From Diploptera punctata (Eukaryota; Arthropoda; Insecta; Blattodea; Blaberidae), in assembly GCA_030220185.1 (NCBI GenBank), contig JASPKZ010007294.1:1066001-1130000 (forward strand): a stretch of 64,000 nucleotides of DNA. The letters run 5' to 3'. This document shows positions 1 through 9,288 of the stretch, in pieces. The stretch's first letter is position 1, and each line of letters begins with the position of its first letter. The notes under the pieces were generated by a model. That model had not been told where the DNA came from. It searched no databases and was given only the letters and a program-made list of their open reading frames with translations. A program made the position numbers and the translations under genes.

Positions 1-115
1 TCACCTGATTATATTAGTTCTGCTGGGGTCGCAACTAATGCTTTAAATAGCATTAATTTTTGTACCACCAATTCAACTTCTAATACGCTTGGTTCACATA
101 TGATAGTCTATAGAA
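1..115 (-). mobile_element. LINE-beta fragment (reverse transcriptase N-terminal part)
   Basis: This stretch aligns by eye with 29467-29575, the start of the reverse transcriptase of the large LINE-beta copy. Shared blocks include TTCTGCTGGG and GCACTTGGTTC-like sequence. It runs off the left edge of the window, so its real length is unknown. It is too diverged to keep a reading frame. Confidence 0.65.
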
Positions 116-711
116 ATAAAGATTAGGTTGTTCTCAATAATAAGCTTTATGCAAAATACATAAAGAAATAAAAAAATAGAATGTGCGAAGCCTGAATTTC
201 CCGTTAGTTACATTCTTTTCCTTTTTTTTGTATTAGTGTTTGTTTCTCATCTGAATAACACGCGATTAAACCTTGTAGTGTTGGTTGCATGTATGTTAGA
301 ATACGTCCGATGACCAGCCAAGTTTGCAAAATGTCTTTCTCTTTGGATTTCCAGATGTTTAATTATCCGATGATATAATGGAATTGGGGTTGATCCAGTT
401 CCAGAGGCGCGATTTACAGTTGTAATACACGTGATATATAGGGCCTATTAGTTTTTCTATATTAAGATATTAAAATAATATTAGTGTCTTCTATATTCCT
501 TTTATCAGTTGGGTTTAAATTTGTTTATTACTCGGGTCATTATCTGTGTGTATTATTTGTGAGGATAATAAAATAATGTTTCTCGTATCTTTTTCATGGG
601 GTTATAGTATCGCCTAAATGGGTTCCTTATGATGTAATAGTGGTTGTATTGCTCATGTATACAGAAGTGGTACAATGAGAATTGTTTTGTTTTATGTAAT
701 TTCATCACAGG
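116..711. other. AT-rich stretch, no gene seen
   Basis: No convincing coding region, RNA gene or repeat boundary was found. The sequence is AT-rich with scattered short homopolymers and is treated as unannotated intergenic DNA. Confidence 0.5.
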
Positions 712-714
712 GGG

Positions 715-925
715 CACGCCGCGTCGTAGCGTAGATGGTTAGACAATAGGCTACATCTTGGAGATCGCGAGTTCAAGTCCCAGTGAGGTCAGGACTTTAA
801 ACTAGCCTAAATTTCCTGAATCGACTGGGATCGACTCAGAACGAAAATGAGTATCAGACATATGTTCTGGAAATAAAGCTGGCCGTGAGTCAGGGCTGAC
901 AACACGGCGTATAGTGGGATCACAT
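715..925 (+). mobile_element. SINE-C copy (tRNA-derived)
   Basis: The head has a tRNA-like A-box region (GTAGCGTAGATGGTTAGAC) and a B-box (GAGTTCAAGTCCC), the internal promoter of RNA polymerase III. The body carries ACTAGCCTAAA, AAATGAGTATCAGAC, GGAAATAAAG and GCTGACAACACGG. The same blocks occur in the same order in the minus-strand copy at 35546-35725, which supports a dispersed SINE family rather than one tRNA relic. I saw no obvious target-site duplication. Confidence 0.7.
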
Positions 926-1693
926 TTCATCTGATTTTCTGCTCTTATACACAAAATGGAACATGAACCAGAAGAGTGTAAGTAACCAGAACACTTTCTG
1001 CTGTAAGTGGTATTTTTTGGAGGAATTGTTCAATTGCACTATCTGTTAAAAATCATTATAATTTTTATACTTTGGCTGTAAGGCAGAGGACAACAAGCTG
1101 GCACCACAAGAGAACTGCACTATGTGTTCATCCAAACTCAATGCATTGCTTTTGCAATCTCCATGGTTGGGAGAGAGCATTGAAATTACAGAACAGTATA
1201 TTATTTCTTTGTGGTTCTGTATATTAAGAAAGGTAAGTTCAACACTTGTCCTCTAATATACCCTCTGAAATGCGGTCTTCGTCTCTTGGCAAAGGACATT
1301 CTATTACTGAACATTCATAAATGTTTTCTATGTGTTCTGGCTGGCGAAAATAACGATATTTCTTGAATTAGGCAGGGATAGCAGCCATCAGGTTTTAGAG
1401 ATGTACGTTTACCAACAAAAAGAATGGGCCGACTCTTGATCTAGAATATTTTAAGTTCTGAAGCGCGATTCACACGAATAAACTAGTTGCACAATAGAGC
1501 TACAATACGTTTCCCTTCTTCCTTTGAAGATCATTCTTTCAAGCACAATTAGCCAGCGAACGCTTATATCAGTGCTTAGTGGTTTGATTCGTATGCAAGA
1601 TGTCACAGGTTTGGTTCCTAATGAGGTTAAATTGTTAAAATTCTTTCTATTTTATTCTGACTGTCCATTCTTAAAGAAAAACTACACTAAATA
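926..1693. other. Intergenic stretch, no gene seen
   Basis: Moderately AT-rich DNA between SINE-C and the deleted mariner. An 81-codon open frame at 1524-1769 runs across the mariner TIR and has no recognisable motif, so it is not called a gene. Confidence 0.5.
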
Positions 1694-2406
1694 CATAGGT
1701 TGTTTCTTTAGTTTTGGCAACTATTTATTTTCTGGATACGTAGCATGCATACATGGTTGTAAGTTTTAGAGGCCTTCGGTGTAGTCACCAGCATTGCGTA
1801 CAATGTATTCCCAGCGATGAGGTAGCCGTCGAATGCCGTCGGCACTGCCTAATCTCTGGATGGTGTGTAGAGACTGATTAACTGCACTCAGACTGTCGTC
1901 CACTGTTCTGAATCTCTTCCTTGAGTTTAGGAATGAGGTCGAAGTCACAGGGACATATGTCTGGAGAGTATGGAGGGTGGTAGAGCACCTCCCAACCCCA
2001 GCGGTTGAACAAATCAGACACTGCCCCTAGGCACATGTGACACATTTTCGTGCCCTCTAAAGGCTTGTACCCACCTTGCCACTCTTCGGTACTGCAATGT
2101 ATCTGCACCACAAGCCTCTCGCAATTCTTGATGACACTGTAGTGCGTTTTGCCTCTAAATATTCAATCTTCAACCAGATTTTCTGGCCTGCTTTGAAAAC
2201 TTGTACCACGTTATACTGCGACGCCTAGATCTAAACTGATAACTTTGGGCTCATTGTTACATGAGGAGGGGAGGGGGGGAGAGGCGAAACCATGTGCTCG
2301 AACGGAGGGGAGGCACTGAAATTATATGTGCAATAAACAGAATTGTGAACCCTAGTTTTATTTGGATTCCACACTATTGTTGCCAAAACTGAAGAAACAA
2401 CCCTTG
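1694..2406 (-). mobile_element. Deleted mariner-type element with TIRs and TA duplication
   Basis: The left end (GGTTGTTTCTTTAGTTTTGG from 1698) is the inverse of the right end (CCAAAACTGAAGAAACAACC, 2383-2402). Both are flanked by TA (1692-1693 and 2407-2408), the target duplication of the Tc1/mariner superfamily. The element is 713 bp, about half the usual 1.3 kb. Only the C-terminal third of a transposase remains inside, read on the minus strand, so this is an internal-deletion derivative. The segment near 2265-2320 is G-rich and unrelated to transposase. Confidence 0.85.
1766..2111 (-). pseudogene. Mariner transposase, C-terminal remnant
   Basis: The protein cut and rejoined DNA at the mariner ends. 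Two overlapping minus-strand frames (2111-1878 and 1948-1766) together cover the C-terminal part. The first carries HPPYSPDICPCDFDLIPKLK, the mariner block holding the third catalytic Asp. The second carries RFRTVDDSL, GIRRLPHRWEY and GDYTEGL, the usual C-terminus. A frameshift near 1935 separates them. The N-terminal DNA-binding domain and the first two catalytic Asp residues are missing. It cannot be active. Confidence 0.85.
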
Positions 2407-2457
2407 TATTAGGAAGTATTACTATTTTTATTATTATTATTTACTTATATACAGGTC

Positions 2458-2510
2458 TCCCCCCCAGGAGCTATCACCTTGACGTGGTGGGGGGGCTTAG
2501 TACCCGATGA
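2458..2510 (+). promoter_or_regulatory. Conserved 5' motif of LINE-alpha
   Basis: The 5' end has a C-run, then CACCTTGACGTGGTG (CACC can pair with GGTG), a G-run and GGCTTAGTACCC. The C-run can pair with the G-run, giving a nested hairpin. A similar core, CCTTGTCGTGGTGG...GGCTTGCGTGC, sits at the 5' end of the unrelated LINE-beta near 18923. Its function is unknown. A 5' promoter or a self-cleaving RNA are possibilities, but I could not fit a complete ribozyme fold. Confidence 0.45.
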
Positions 2511-2729
2511 ACCAGACGACTCTACTGGGGAAGATTGACTTAGGTTAATCTTGCTGGTGGGTAAGAGGCGAGGGGAACTAAGTATAGCTCACAACGAAGG
2601 AATGGCGTCTGTATCCATATTGGGCGGCCACATCTTCGTCAAGTCTTCAACGGTCAACAGGGCGACAAGGAATAGCACAGCAAAACTTGTAGGGCTTGAA
2701 GAGCGGAAGAAGCAGCCCTCTCTTGGGGG

Positions 2730-3671
2730 GTGGATACCCAGAGGAGCATGTTTGGAGGCTCAGAGGAAGCAGCCCTTCCACCATCCTTGTCCTGCGAAGC
2801 GCTCGTAACGCTTCCAGGAGACATTTATCTTACTGAGAAGCTTCATGGAAATCAGCCGGACTGTCATAAAAGGAACCGACCCAAGCAAGATAAAAGGATA
2901 CGATTTGGAATAAAGGACATTTTGAAATTAGGAAATTGGAACGTAAGGGGAATAAATACAAAAGAAGAAGAATTAGAAAGAGAATTAAAGAAAAAAGAAA
3001 TAAATATAGCAACAATAACAGAAACAAAGAAGAAACTAAAAGGAACAAAGGACTTAAAACACTATACTATGTTGTATAGCGGAGTAGAACAGACAACAAG
3101 AGCGCAGTGTGGAGTAGCAATTTTAATAGATGAAAAATGGAAGAACAAATTGAATAGCTATGAGTTTATAAATGAAAGAATCCTGATAGCCAGATTTAAA
3201 ATTGAAAGAGGATATATGATGATAATTGCAGTGTATGCCCCAGAGGAAGGTAGAAAGAAAGAAGAAACAAAAAAATTTTATAAAACATTACAAACATTAG
3301 TTGATAAATATACAAAAGATCATCATTTAATAATAAGTGGAGACTTAAATGCCAGAGTAGGCAATGTCCCTATACCTAATGTAATAGGAAATAATGGAGA
3401 AGTAACAATAAATGATAATGGACAGGATTTGAGACAGTTTTCAGCTTATAATCAATTAAAAATAATGAATACCTATTTCCGAAAAAAGGACATACATAAA
3501 TATACAAGAAGTGGATATAACTCAAGATCAATAATTGACTATTTAATCGTAAACAACAAGCTAGGAGCCTTGGTAAAAGATGTGAGAGTACATAGAGGCA
3601 GCGATATATACTCTGATCACTATCTCGTGATAAGCAAAATAAACATAATAGCTAAATGGCGGAAAAAATAA
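2730..3671 (+). CDS. LINE-alpha apurinic-like endonuclease domain
   Basis: The protein nicks the genomic target so that reverse transcription can start there. In this 313-codon frame the endonuclease begins near residue 67. Visible active-site blocks are GNWNVRG (N71), TITETK (E98), VYAPEE, SGDLNARVG (D205, N207), SIIDYLIV (D270) and YSDHYLV (D296, H297). All key residues expected for the family are present. The first 60 or so residues look like translated leader, so the true start may be further in. The stop at 3669-3671 comes from an A-run one base too long. With one A fewer the frame would run into the reverse transcriptase, as it does in the related LINE-gamma copy at 49939-50526. Confidence 0.85.
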   Translation: MDTQRSMFGGSEEAALPPSLSCEALVTLPGDIYLTEKLHGNQPDCHKRNRPKQDKRIRFGIKDILKLGNWNVRGINTKEEELERELKKKEINIATITETKKKLKGTKDLKHYTMLYSGVEQTTRAQCGVAILIDEKWKNKLNSYEFINERILIARFKIERGYMMIIAVYAPEEGRKKEETKKFYKTLQTLVDKYTKDHHLIISGDLNARVGNVPIPNVIGNNGEVTINDNGQDLRQFSAYNQLKIMNTYFRKKDIHKYTRSGYNSRSIIDYLIVNNKLGALVKDVRVHRGSDIYSDHYLVISKINIIAKWRKK

Positions 3672-3672
3672 C

Positions 3673-5664
3673 ATGAAGAACAAAAGAAACCAAGAAGAAG
3701 TATATAAAGTATATTTATTACAAGATCAAAGTATTAGACAACATTATGAAAGCAGAATGAATAAATATATATCAGAGATAGCGACATCAGAAGACATAAA
3801 TATTGAATGGGAAAATATATCAAATGTAATACATAAAACAGCAAATGAGATATTAGGAAAGAAAAATAGAATAAGAAATAGGAAGGGCTTGAGAACTTGG
3901 AATGCGAATATACAAAATGCAGTGAATGAAAAACAAAAAGCATATCATACATACTTACGACTGAAAACAGAAGAATCTTATGAAGAATATAAAACGAAAA
4001 GGAGAATTGCTAAAAGCATTATAAGAAAAGCCCATCAGGAGTCATGGGATAAATTCATAAGCTCAGTAGAACATGATATGTATGGAAGACAAGAAATAGG
4101 TTATAAATTAGTGAAACATCTAAATCAGACTGAGAAAGATTCTGCCAGATTGAATATAATCCCAGAACAAGAATGGATCCAACATTATGAAAAACTTTGG
4201 AAAAAGGAGGAAATTGAAGGAAAAGAGAACAATGAGGAAGAAATAAAAGTGGAAAATATTGATGTAATAGACATAAATGAATTAGAAATGGCTTTGAAAA
4301 CCACTAAGAATAGGAAAGCAACAGGATTAGATAATATAAATATGGAATTAATCAAATATAGTGGAATATTGTGTAAACTACGAATACTTCATCTAATTAA
4401 TATATGTTGGCAGACCTATGGGATTCCAACCACTTGGAAAACAGCAATTGTGAAGAATATATTCAAAAGAGGAGACCGAAGAAATTGCGAGAATTACAGA
4501 GGGATTAGCTTAATGAATACTGGCTACAAGATATATACGAAAATAATAAATAATAGATTGAGAAACATAACAGAAGTAATAATAAGTGAAAATCAAAGTG
4601 GATTCAGAAAGGGAAGGTCATGTATAGACAATGTCTTTACACTGAAACAACTCATAGAAAAGAGAAGAGAACATAACTTAGAAACTCACATAGGATTTAT
4701 AGATTTGGATAAGGCCTTCGATCGAGTAAACAGACAAAAATTATGGGAAATATTACGAATGAAAGGATACCCGCTGTGCCTTGTTGAAACAATAAAGAAA
4801 TTATATGAAGACACAAATATAATTATAGATACTGGATTCAAAAGAACAGATGCAATCAAAACAAATACTGGATTACGACAAGGATGTAGTTTATCACCCA
4901 CTTTGTTTAATATATATATAGACGATATTTTAAATAAATGGAAAGTTTTAGTAAATCCAGGAATAAGAATAGATAATAAAGTGTGCATAAATAATCTTCT
5001 ATTTGCTGACGATGTAATCATAATACAGAAAAATGAAGACGACTTACAGAAATCAATGCATGCATTAAATGAAATATGTAAGTTATACGATCAAAAGATT
5101 TCTGTAAGGAAAACGAAGACCATGGCTTTTAGAGGAAGAGATCCAGTGAGAACCAAAATTATTTTAGAAAATCAAAGTATAGAACAGGTGTCTAGTTTCA
5201 AATATTTGGGCTGTGATGTTGGCTACAATGTGGAAAGAGATATTGACTCCAAAATAAATAAATTTCAGATGGTGTGTGGAACAATACAGAGAACATTCAA
5301 AAATAAAATTAGAAAAGAAACCAAGATAAAAATGTATAATGTTATGGCGGTTCCCACAATATTGTATGGATGTGAAACTTGGGCTCCAGTGAAAAGACAG
5401 AAGGATAGAATACAGACGGCAGAGATGCGGTTCCTAAGACAAGTAAAAGGATGTACAAGACTTGATAGAATAAGAAATGAGGATATAAGAGAAGAATTGA
5501 AAGTACAGCCTTTATTGGATAAAGTCACGAATTACAGACAGAAATGGATTGATCACATGGATGGAATGAGTAAGGAGAGATATCCATTGTTAGCCAGGAA
5601 CTATCAAGCAAGAGGAAGGCGTGATGTTGGAAGACCTAGAAGACGTTGGGCTGATGCAATATGA
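3673..5664 (+). CDS. LINE-alpha reverse transcriptase
   Basis: The protein copies the element RNA into DNA at the nicked target. The 663-codon frame is open throughout. The linker (residues 1-200) has a basic patch and QESWDKFISSVE. The RT blocks follow: KATGLDNINMELIKY (about 215-229), ENYRGISLMNT (273-283), NQSGFRKGRS (307-316), motif A GFIDLDKAFDRVN (341-353, catalytic D344), GLRQGCSLSPTLFNIYIDD (400-418) and motif C FADD (444-447). The C-terminal part has FKYLGCDVGY, YGCETW and a basic GRRDVGRPRRRW end. The ATG lies one base after the upstream stop, so reinitiation is possible, but a one-base frameshift in a once-continuous ORF is more likely. No catalytic residue is missing. Confidence 0.88.
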   Translation: MKNKRNQEEVYKVYLLQDQSIRQHYESRMNKYISEIATSEDINIEWENISNVIHKTANEILGKKNRIRNRKGLRTWNANIQNAVNEKQKAYHTYLRLKTEESYEEYKTKRRIAKSIIRKAHQESWDKFISSVEHDMYGRQEIGYKLVKHLNQTEKDSARLNIIPEQEWIQHYEKLWKKEEIEGKENNEEEIKVENIDVIDINELEMALKTTKNRKATGLDNINMELIKYSGILCKLRILHLINICWQTYGIPTTWKTAIVKNIFKRGDRRNCENYRGISLMNTGYKIYTKIINNRLRNITEVIISENQSGFRKGRSCIDNVFTLKQLIEKRREHNLETHIGFIDLDKAFDRVNRQKLWEILRMKGYPLCLVETIKKLYEDTNIIIDTGFKRTDAIKTNTGLRQGCSLSPTLFNIYIDDILNKWKVLVNPGIRIDNKVCINNLLFADDVIIIQKNEDDLQKSMHALNEICKLYDQKISVRKTKTMAFRGRDPVRTKIILENQSIEQVSSFKYLGCDVGYNVERDIDSKINKFQMVCGTIQRTFKNKIRKETKIKMYNVMAVPTILYGCETWAPVKRQKDRIQTAEMRFLRQVKGCTRLDRIRNEDIREELKVQPLLDKVTNYRQKWIDHMDGMSKERYPLLARNYQARGRRDVGRPRRRWADAI

Positions 5665-5695
5665 AGTCGGAACGGGCAATTGCCTAATCCCTGGA

Positions 5696-5716
5696 GTGAT
5701 GATGATGATGATGATG
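5696..5716 (+). repeat. (GAT)n tail of LINE-alpha
   Basis: A run of about seven GAT units directly follows the short 3' UTR and ends at the target duplication. The homologous 3' fragment at 54667-54850 has the same GAT/ATC tail, so the tail belongs to the family. Confidence 0.85.
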
Positions 5717-5724
5717 ATATACAG

Positions 5725-6385
5725 TTCTACAATATAATAAAACATCTTCCTGTGCCCAAAGCTTTTTAATTTTTTGTCTTCTTTCTCCATTCTTTTCTAT
5801 CTTTACATTCCAATATTGCTCCCTCATACCTCTTCTTGTATCATCCATCAATTTAAATCTAGGAGGACCTCTCATTCCTTTCCCAGGGTGAAATCCATTC
5901 CAAAGCTTGTCCGGGTAATTTTTCTCTGGCATCCTACGCGTATGACCATACCATTCTAGTTGTCTGTATCTCACAAAATCTAATATTGAGTTCTTCTTCT
6001 TCTTCACTTCCTGGTTTAGGCAAGAATTGCCTGTTGAGTTTTGGACTTTTATTTGTTTTGTCTGATGATTGTATTTCTGATTTTTTTCCAATTTAGAATG
6101 TCTAGTTGAGCGTCTAAAACAATCCATTTCAGCAGACATAAGCTTTAAACTCAAAATTTTATTCAACTGCCAAGTTTCAGCACCGTATATTAGTGTGCTT
6201 CGAATAATGGATTTATAAATTTGTAATTTGGTATCTATTCTAATGATCTTATCCCACAAAACTCCGTTTAACATTGTTATTACCGATCTGCCTTTTTTAA
6301 TTCTAGCTATATTTTATGTCATTTTCTGGGGTAAATTTTGAGGTAATTTCGATGCCCAGGTAATTAAAATCTTCGCATCATTTTA
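5725..6385 (-). mobile_element. 5'-truncated LINE, reverse transcriptase C-terminal part
   Basis: On the minus strand the frame from 6274 reads through IYKSIIRSTLIYGAETWQLN and ends with GMREQYWNVKIEKNGERR and KKLWAQEDVL, typical of the C-terminus of a LINE reverse transcriptase. Traces of the YLGIEI-like block lie in other frames up to about 6385. Its 3' end was cut by LINE-alpha, so its tail (TTA-type) now lies near 2410-2446. The related LINE-delta fragment at 17698 has a similar RRSARKSKLE block. Confidence 0.75.
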
Positions 6386-6390
6386 ACATC

Positions 6391-6391
6391 C

Positions 6392-6460
<69 letters not shown>

Positions 6461-6461
6461 C
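6391..6461. repeat. (ATT)n microsatellite
   Basis: A nearly perfect ATT array of about 70 bp, followed by a short ATC/ATA-rich transition. It lies at the 5' side of the minus-strand LINE fragment. Confidence 0.95.
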
Positions 6462-7943
6462 ATCTTCATTAATATTATAGATAATGAATAATAATAATAA
6501 TAATTATTAATATTGTCCATCATCTATGGGCTATTAATTATGCTGGGCTTGACATATAGGCCTATAAACTAAATATTTTAATTGAAGGGTGACTTTTTCC
6601 TCACTAATAAGTAATTACAAATAAACTCTTAAATATACGAAGCTGTACTAACTTTTATTACATAATTTTATAGCATTATTATTAAAACGTGGTAATGCAC
6701 ACACAATTAAATTTATACCAGTAGCTAAATAGTGTTATAGAGTTTACGAAAGCAGGAATATTACTTAATATAGTGTAAAGTGGACGTAGATTACGTGGCA
6801 GGAATTAAATGTTATAAGATGTATTTTGCGAAAATACAAACGGATAGAAAAAATATCGAGGGATTCGAACCCTGGCTCTCATATATTTCATCTTTCTGTA
6901 ATTGGTTTAACGATCTGCGCGACTCGGACGTCGGATACTAGTTGTCTTGTTTAATTTTACACTATGAACGATAGTTGAAATGTCGCAATTTGAGTAATAT
7001 TGCATTTGTCGAACACTCTTAAATATCTAGAAATACGTTTTCTTCCCTGTTCTTTAACTATTTAAGATGATTAAAACAAAATACAGAGTATTTAAAACAT
7101 TTAACAATACTTTACCTCGTGAACCATAGCTTTAGCTTTTCGAGCATGCGCAGTGGGCCATAATAGGGACTCTGCTTTTCGAAGCGGCTCATTCTTCTTG
7201 TTGCCAAGTGTACATTACTTTAAAATCACAGAATCCTTCTATCAGTGACATCGGTAGCGAAGTGTCATATGAAGTAAAGGAAGCAGCGCTTCCCCTTGAA
7301 TTTCGAGGAAAATAATATATTTAAAGTGTTATATATTTTATGGAGCATCTCTTAAATAACTAACTGAGCATTCTCAGTATAATGGAAAGTGACTTCAGCG
7401 TATTGGTATCTTCTCACATATCATTATCTGATGGCGAACTGGGTGAAGTATCGGAAACACTTGTCATCATTCGGTAAATGACATGGAAGACCACCCTTTC
7501 CAAAATATTATGTGGTTTTACTTTAGGTGAATATAATTATTTAGTTATACATGGTTAAATGTTATTTGTTATATCGTTAAGAATTATTAGGCCTATATTT
7601 GTAATTAAACAATTAATAAGTTTATGTTTTTAACATTCTATTGATTTAGGAGCTCGATTGATCATCAAGTAGAAGAAGGACATGTGTATATTTGTTCTAT
7701 TGAAAAAGTATAAAATAGTTTTTAAATTGTATCTGTTAAGGAGAAAAAGTAACTATAATCGAAAACGGAAGACTGTAAAAAACAATTGATCAATAATGAC
7801 CTCGATCCAAGGAGTAAAAATAAATCTTTTTTTATCCATTCTCATGCATTTCCATCTCAATTTAAAAGAACGAATGTATCTTACACTAGTAACTGCATAG
7901 CAAATGTGAATTAGCATATATTTTGATAACATAAAAATTGCAT
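6462..7943. other. AT-rich stretch with one tRNA-like relic
   Basis: No coding region was recognised. The only structured item is the tRNA-like segment at 6845-6930. Around 7140-7300 the base composition is less AT-rich, but no motif was found. Confidence 0.5.
6845..6930 (-). repeat. tRNA-like relic (B-box bearing)
   Basis: On the minus strand the sequence contains GGGTTCGAATCCC, a perfect B-box and T-loop, preceded by an A-box-like GCGCAGATCGTTAAACC. The acceptor stem does not pair and the T-stem has only four good pairs, so it is not a working tRNA gene. It is most likely the head of an old tRNA-derived SINE. Confidence 0.45.
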
Positions 7944-7944
7944 A

Positions 7945-8060
7945 ATAATAATGATGATTTATTTTAGCTGGCAGAGTTAAGGCCATAAGGCCTTCTCTTC
8001 CACTCAACCGGCGAATCGTAAAATTATACAAAAATTACGTACATATTACAATTTTAAGAT
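7945..8060 (-). repeat. Dispersed repeat with palindromic GGCCATAAGGCC core
   Basis: The block GAGTTAAGGCCATAAGGCC followed by TTCTCTTCCACTCAACCGG recurs at 53440-53520 and, more diverged, at 15845-15885 and 9190-9220. Read on the minus strand these copies encode similar short peptides (around ...GLNSA...). At 15840 the block lies at the end of the Penelope-like relic, so it may be that family's 3' terminus. That link is an inference. Confidence 0.5.
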
Positions 8061-8302
8061 ATTATTAAAATACAGACTAAACAAAATACAAAGATGATGT
8101 AATCTAATACTAGCTAATACTAACAAAAATATAGAATATGATAAAATTAAAATGATATAAAATAAAGTAAGTAGCTTCCAAGATGATTATTAATAGAATG
8201 CTCTATATAGTTGTTATGTAGTTAATGTTTTCATTGTGTCGAACTTAAGATATCAGTAGCATTTTAAGTTTTGGATAATGTCAAAAAAATGTAAACGAAA
8301 AA

Positions 8303-8610
8303 AAGTAGCCGAGCGATTTAAGGGTGAGGTATGGAGCTGGCGCTGTTCGAGTCCCCACGGGGGAAGACATTTTCGCATGAAATGGGGGATCGGTGGCCAC
8401 CCAGTATCATGAGAGATTTAGATAGCTACAATAAGTAGAGGCGCAGGGACTCCAGATCGAGAAAACCAGATTAAACGGTTGCAAGACTCGTCATGATGAC
8501 CACACGTCACCACTTAACTGATTGGATGATCATGTCGCTGTAAGAACTACAGCCGGTTGGTAGGCCCAGAGCCTTCTAGACCTGTCGCGCTATGGAGTGT
8601 TTTTTAAATA
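8303..8610 (+). mobile_element. SINE-A copy (tRNA-derived)
   Basis: The tRNA-like head has an A-box GTAGCCGAGCGATTTAAGG and a B-box CTGTTCGAGTCCCC. The body has CACCCAGTATCATGAGAG, CCAGATCGAGAAAACCAG, GACCACACGTCACC and CAGCCGGTTGGTAGGCC, ending CGCGCTATGGAGTGTTTTTT. The same ordered blocks occur at 11010, 36400 (minus), 39843 and, deleted, 59575. Confidence 0.8.
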
Positions 8611-8708
8611 CCCTATCTACCTACATGTGCTACTTAATTATTAAATCTTCTTCACTCTCTTTCCTCATAGTTTAGGAAAAAAAAGTAATGCACACTTTCC
8701 TTAACTGA

Positions 8709-8711
<3 letters not shown>

Positions 8712-8767
<56 letters not shown>
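8712..8767. repeat. (AAT)n microsatellite
   Basis: A perfect AAT array of about 55 bp followed by a less regular A-rich AAT tract to about 8802. Confidence 0.95.
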
Positions 8768-8769
<2 letters not shown>

Positions 8770-8903
8770 CAAAATAATAAAAAAAAATAATAATAATAAT
8801 ATTTAATCAGAAATTCTGAACTGTAAAGAATAAGTAATTATGTGATAACGAACACATGAGTAAAAAATTAATTGTGGAAATTTAAATATATAATTTTTAA
8901 AAT

Positions 8904-9135
8904 ACAGACAATTACAATGGCATTGGTATGGAAAACGTATGGATGATGAAAGATTACCAATAAGAGTTATGGATTGGATTCCAGGGGAGGGAGAGGTAGA
9001 GGCAGATCAAAAAACACTTAGCAGCAGGACTTCATGAATATAATGTATGAAAAAAAAATCAAGACCTGGATTAGGAAGACAGACTTGGAGGAGAAGATAA
9101 GTATATGGTACACAGAATACAGGAAGATTTGGTAA
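8904..9135 (+). mobile_element. LINE 3' fragment (reverse transcriptase C-terminus)
   Basis: The + strand encodes QWHWYGKRMDDERLPIRVMD and then a basic GRGRGRSKKT block, the typical C-terminal end of a LINE reverse transcriptase. After a frameshift it continues with GLGRQTWRRR-like sequence. It is truncated at the 5' side and too short to assign to a family. Confidence 0.65.
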
Positions 9136-9288
9136 TAGATTATAAATCTGTTCATTATGGTAATAATTGTTCTTATAATTAATTGGTAGAATTAAAACCA
9201 TAACATCTTCACTTATACTAATAATTGGGAGATAAAACATTTGATCAGAGAGACAAAAATAATAATACAGTACGTATACAAATAATTA

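Larger units (their letters stand above)
2455..5716 (+). mobile_element. LINE-alpha, full-length non-LTR retrotransposon
   Basis: A 3.26-kb element with a 5' leader, endonuclease and reverse transcriptase coding regions, almost no 3' UTR and a (GAT)n tail. It is flanked by the direct repeat ATATACAG (2447-2454 and 5717-5724), a target-site duplication. The single EN-RT layout, short length and trinucleotide tail fit the RTE-like superfamily, though the clade needs a phylogeny. It was inserted into the 3' tail of an older minus-strand LINE, whose body is at 5725-6385 and whose tail lies left of 2447. A short relative lies at 54667-54850. Confidence 0.85.

Noticed and set aside
2455..2540. HDV-like ribozyme at the LINE-alpha 5' end
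   Set aside because: Only two stems could be paired by eye. The nested P1/P2 topology and catalytic C strand were not found. It is kept as an open question, not a call.
3655..3680. Programmed frameshift or stop-restart between LINE-alpha endonuclease and RT
   Set aside because: The related LINE-gamma is continuous at this junction and the break is in an A-run, so a one-base insertion is simpler.
6845..6930. Functional tRNA gene
   Set aside because: The B-box is perfect, but the acceptor stem does not pair and the T-stem is short. Similar segments elsewhere are SINE heads.
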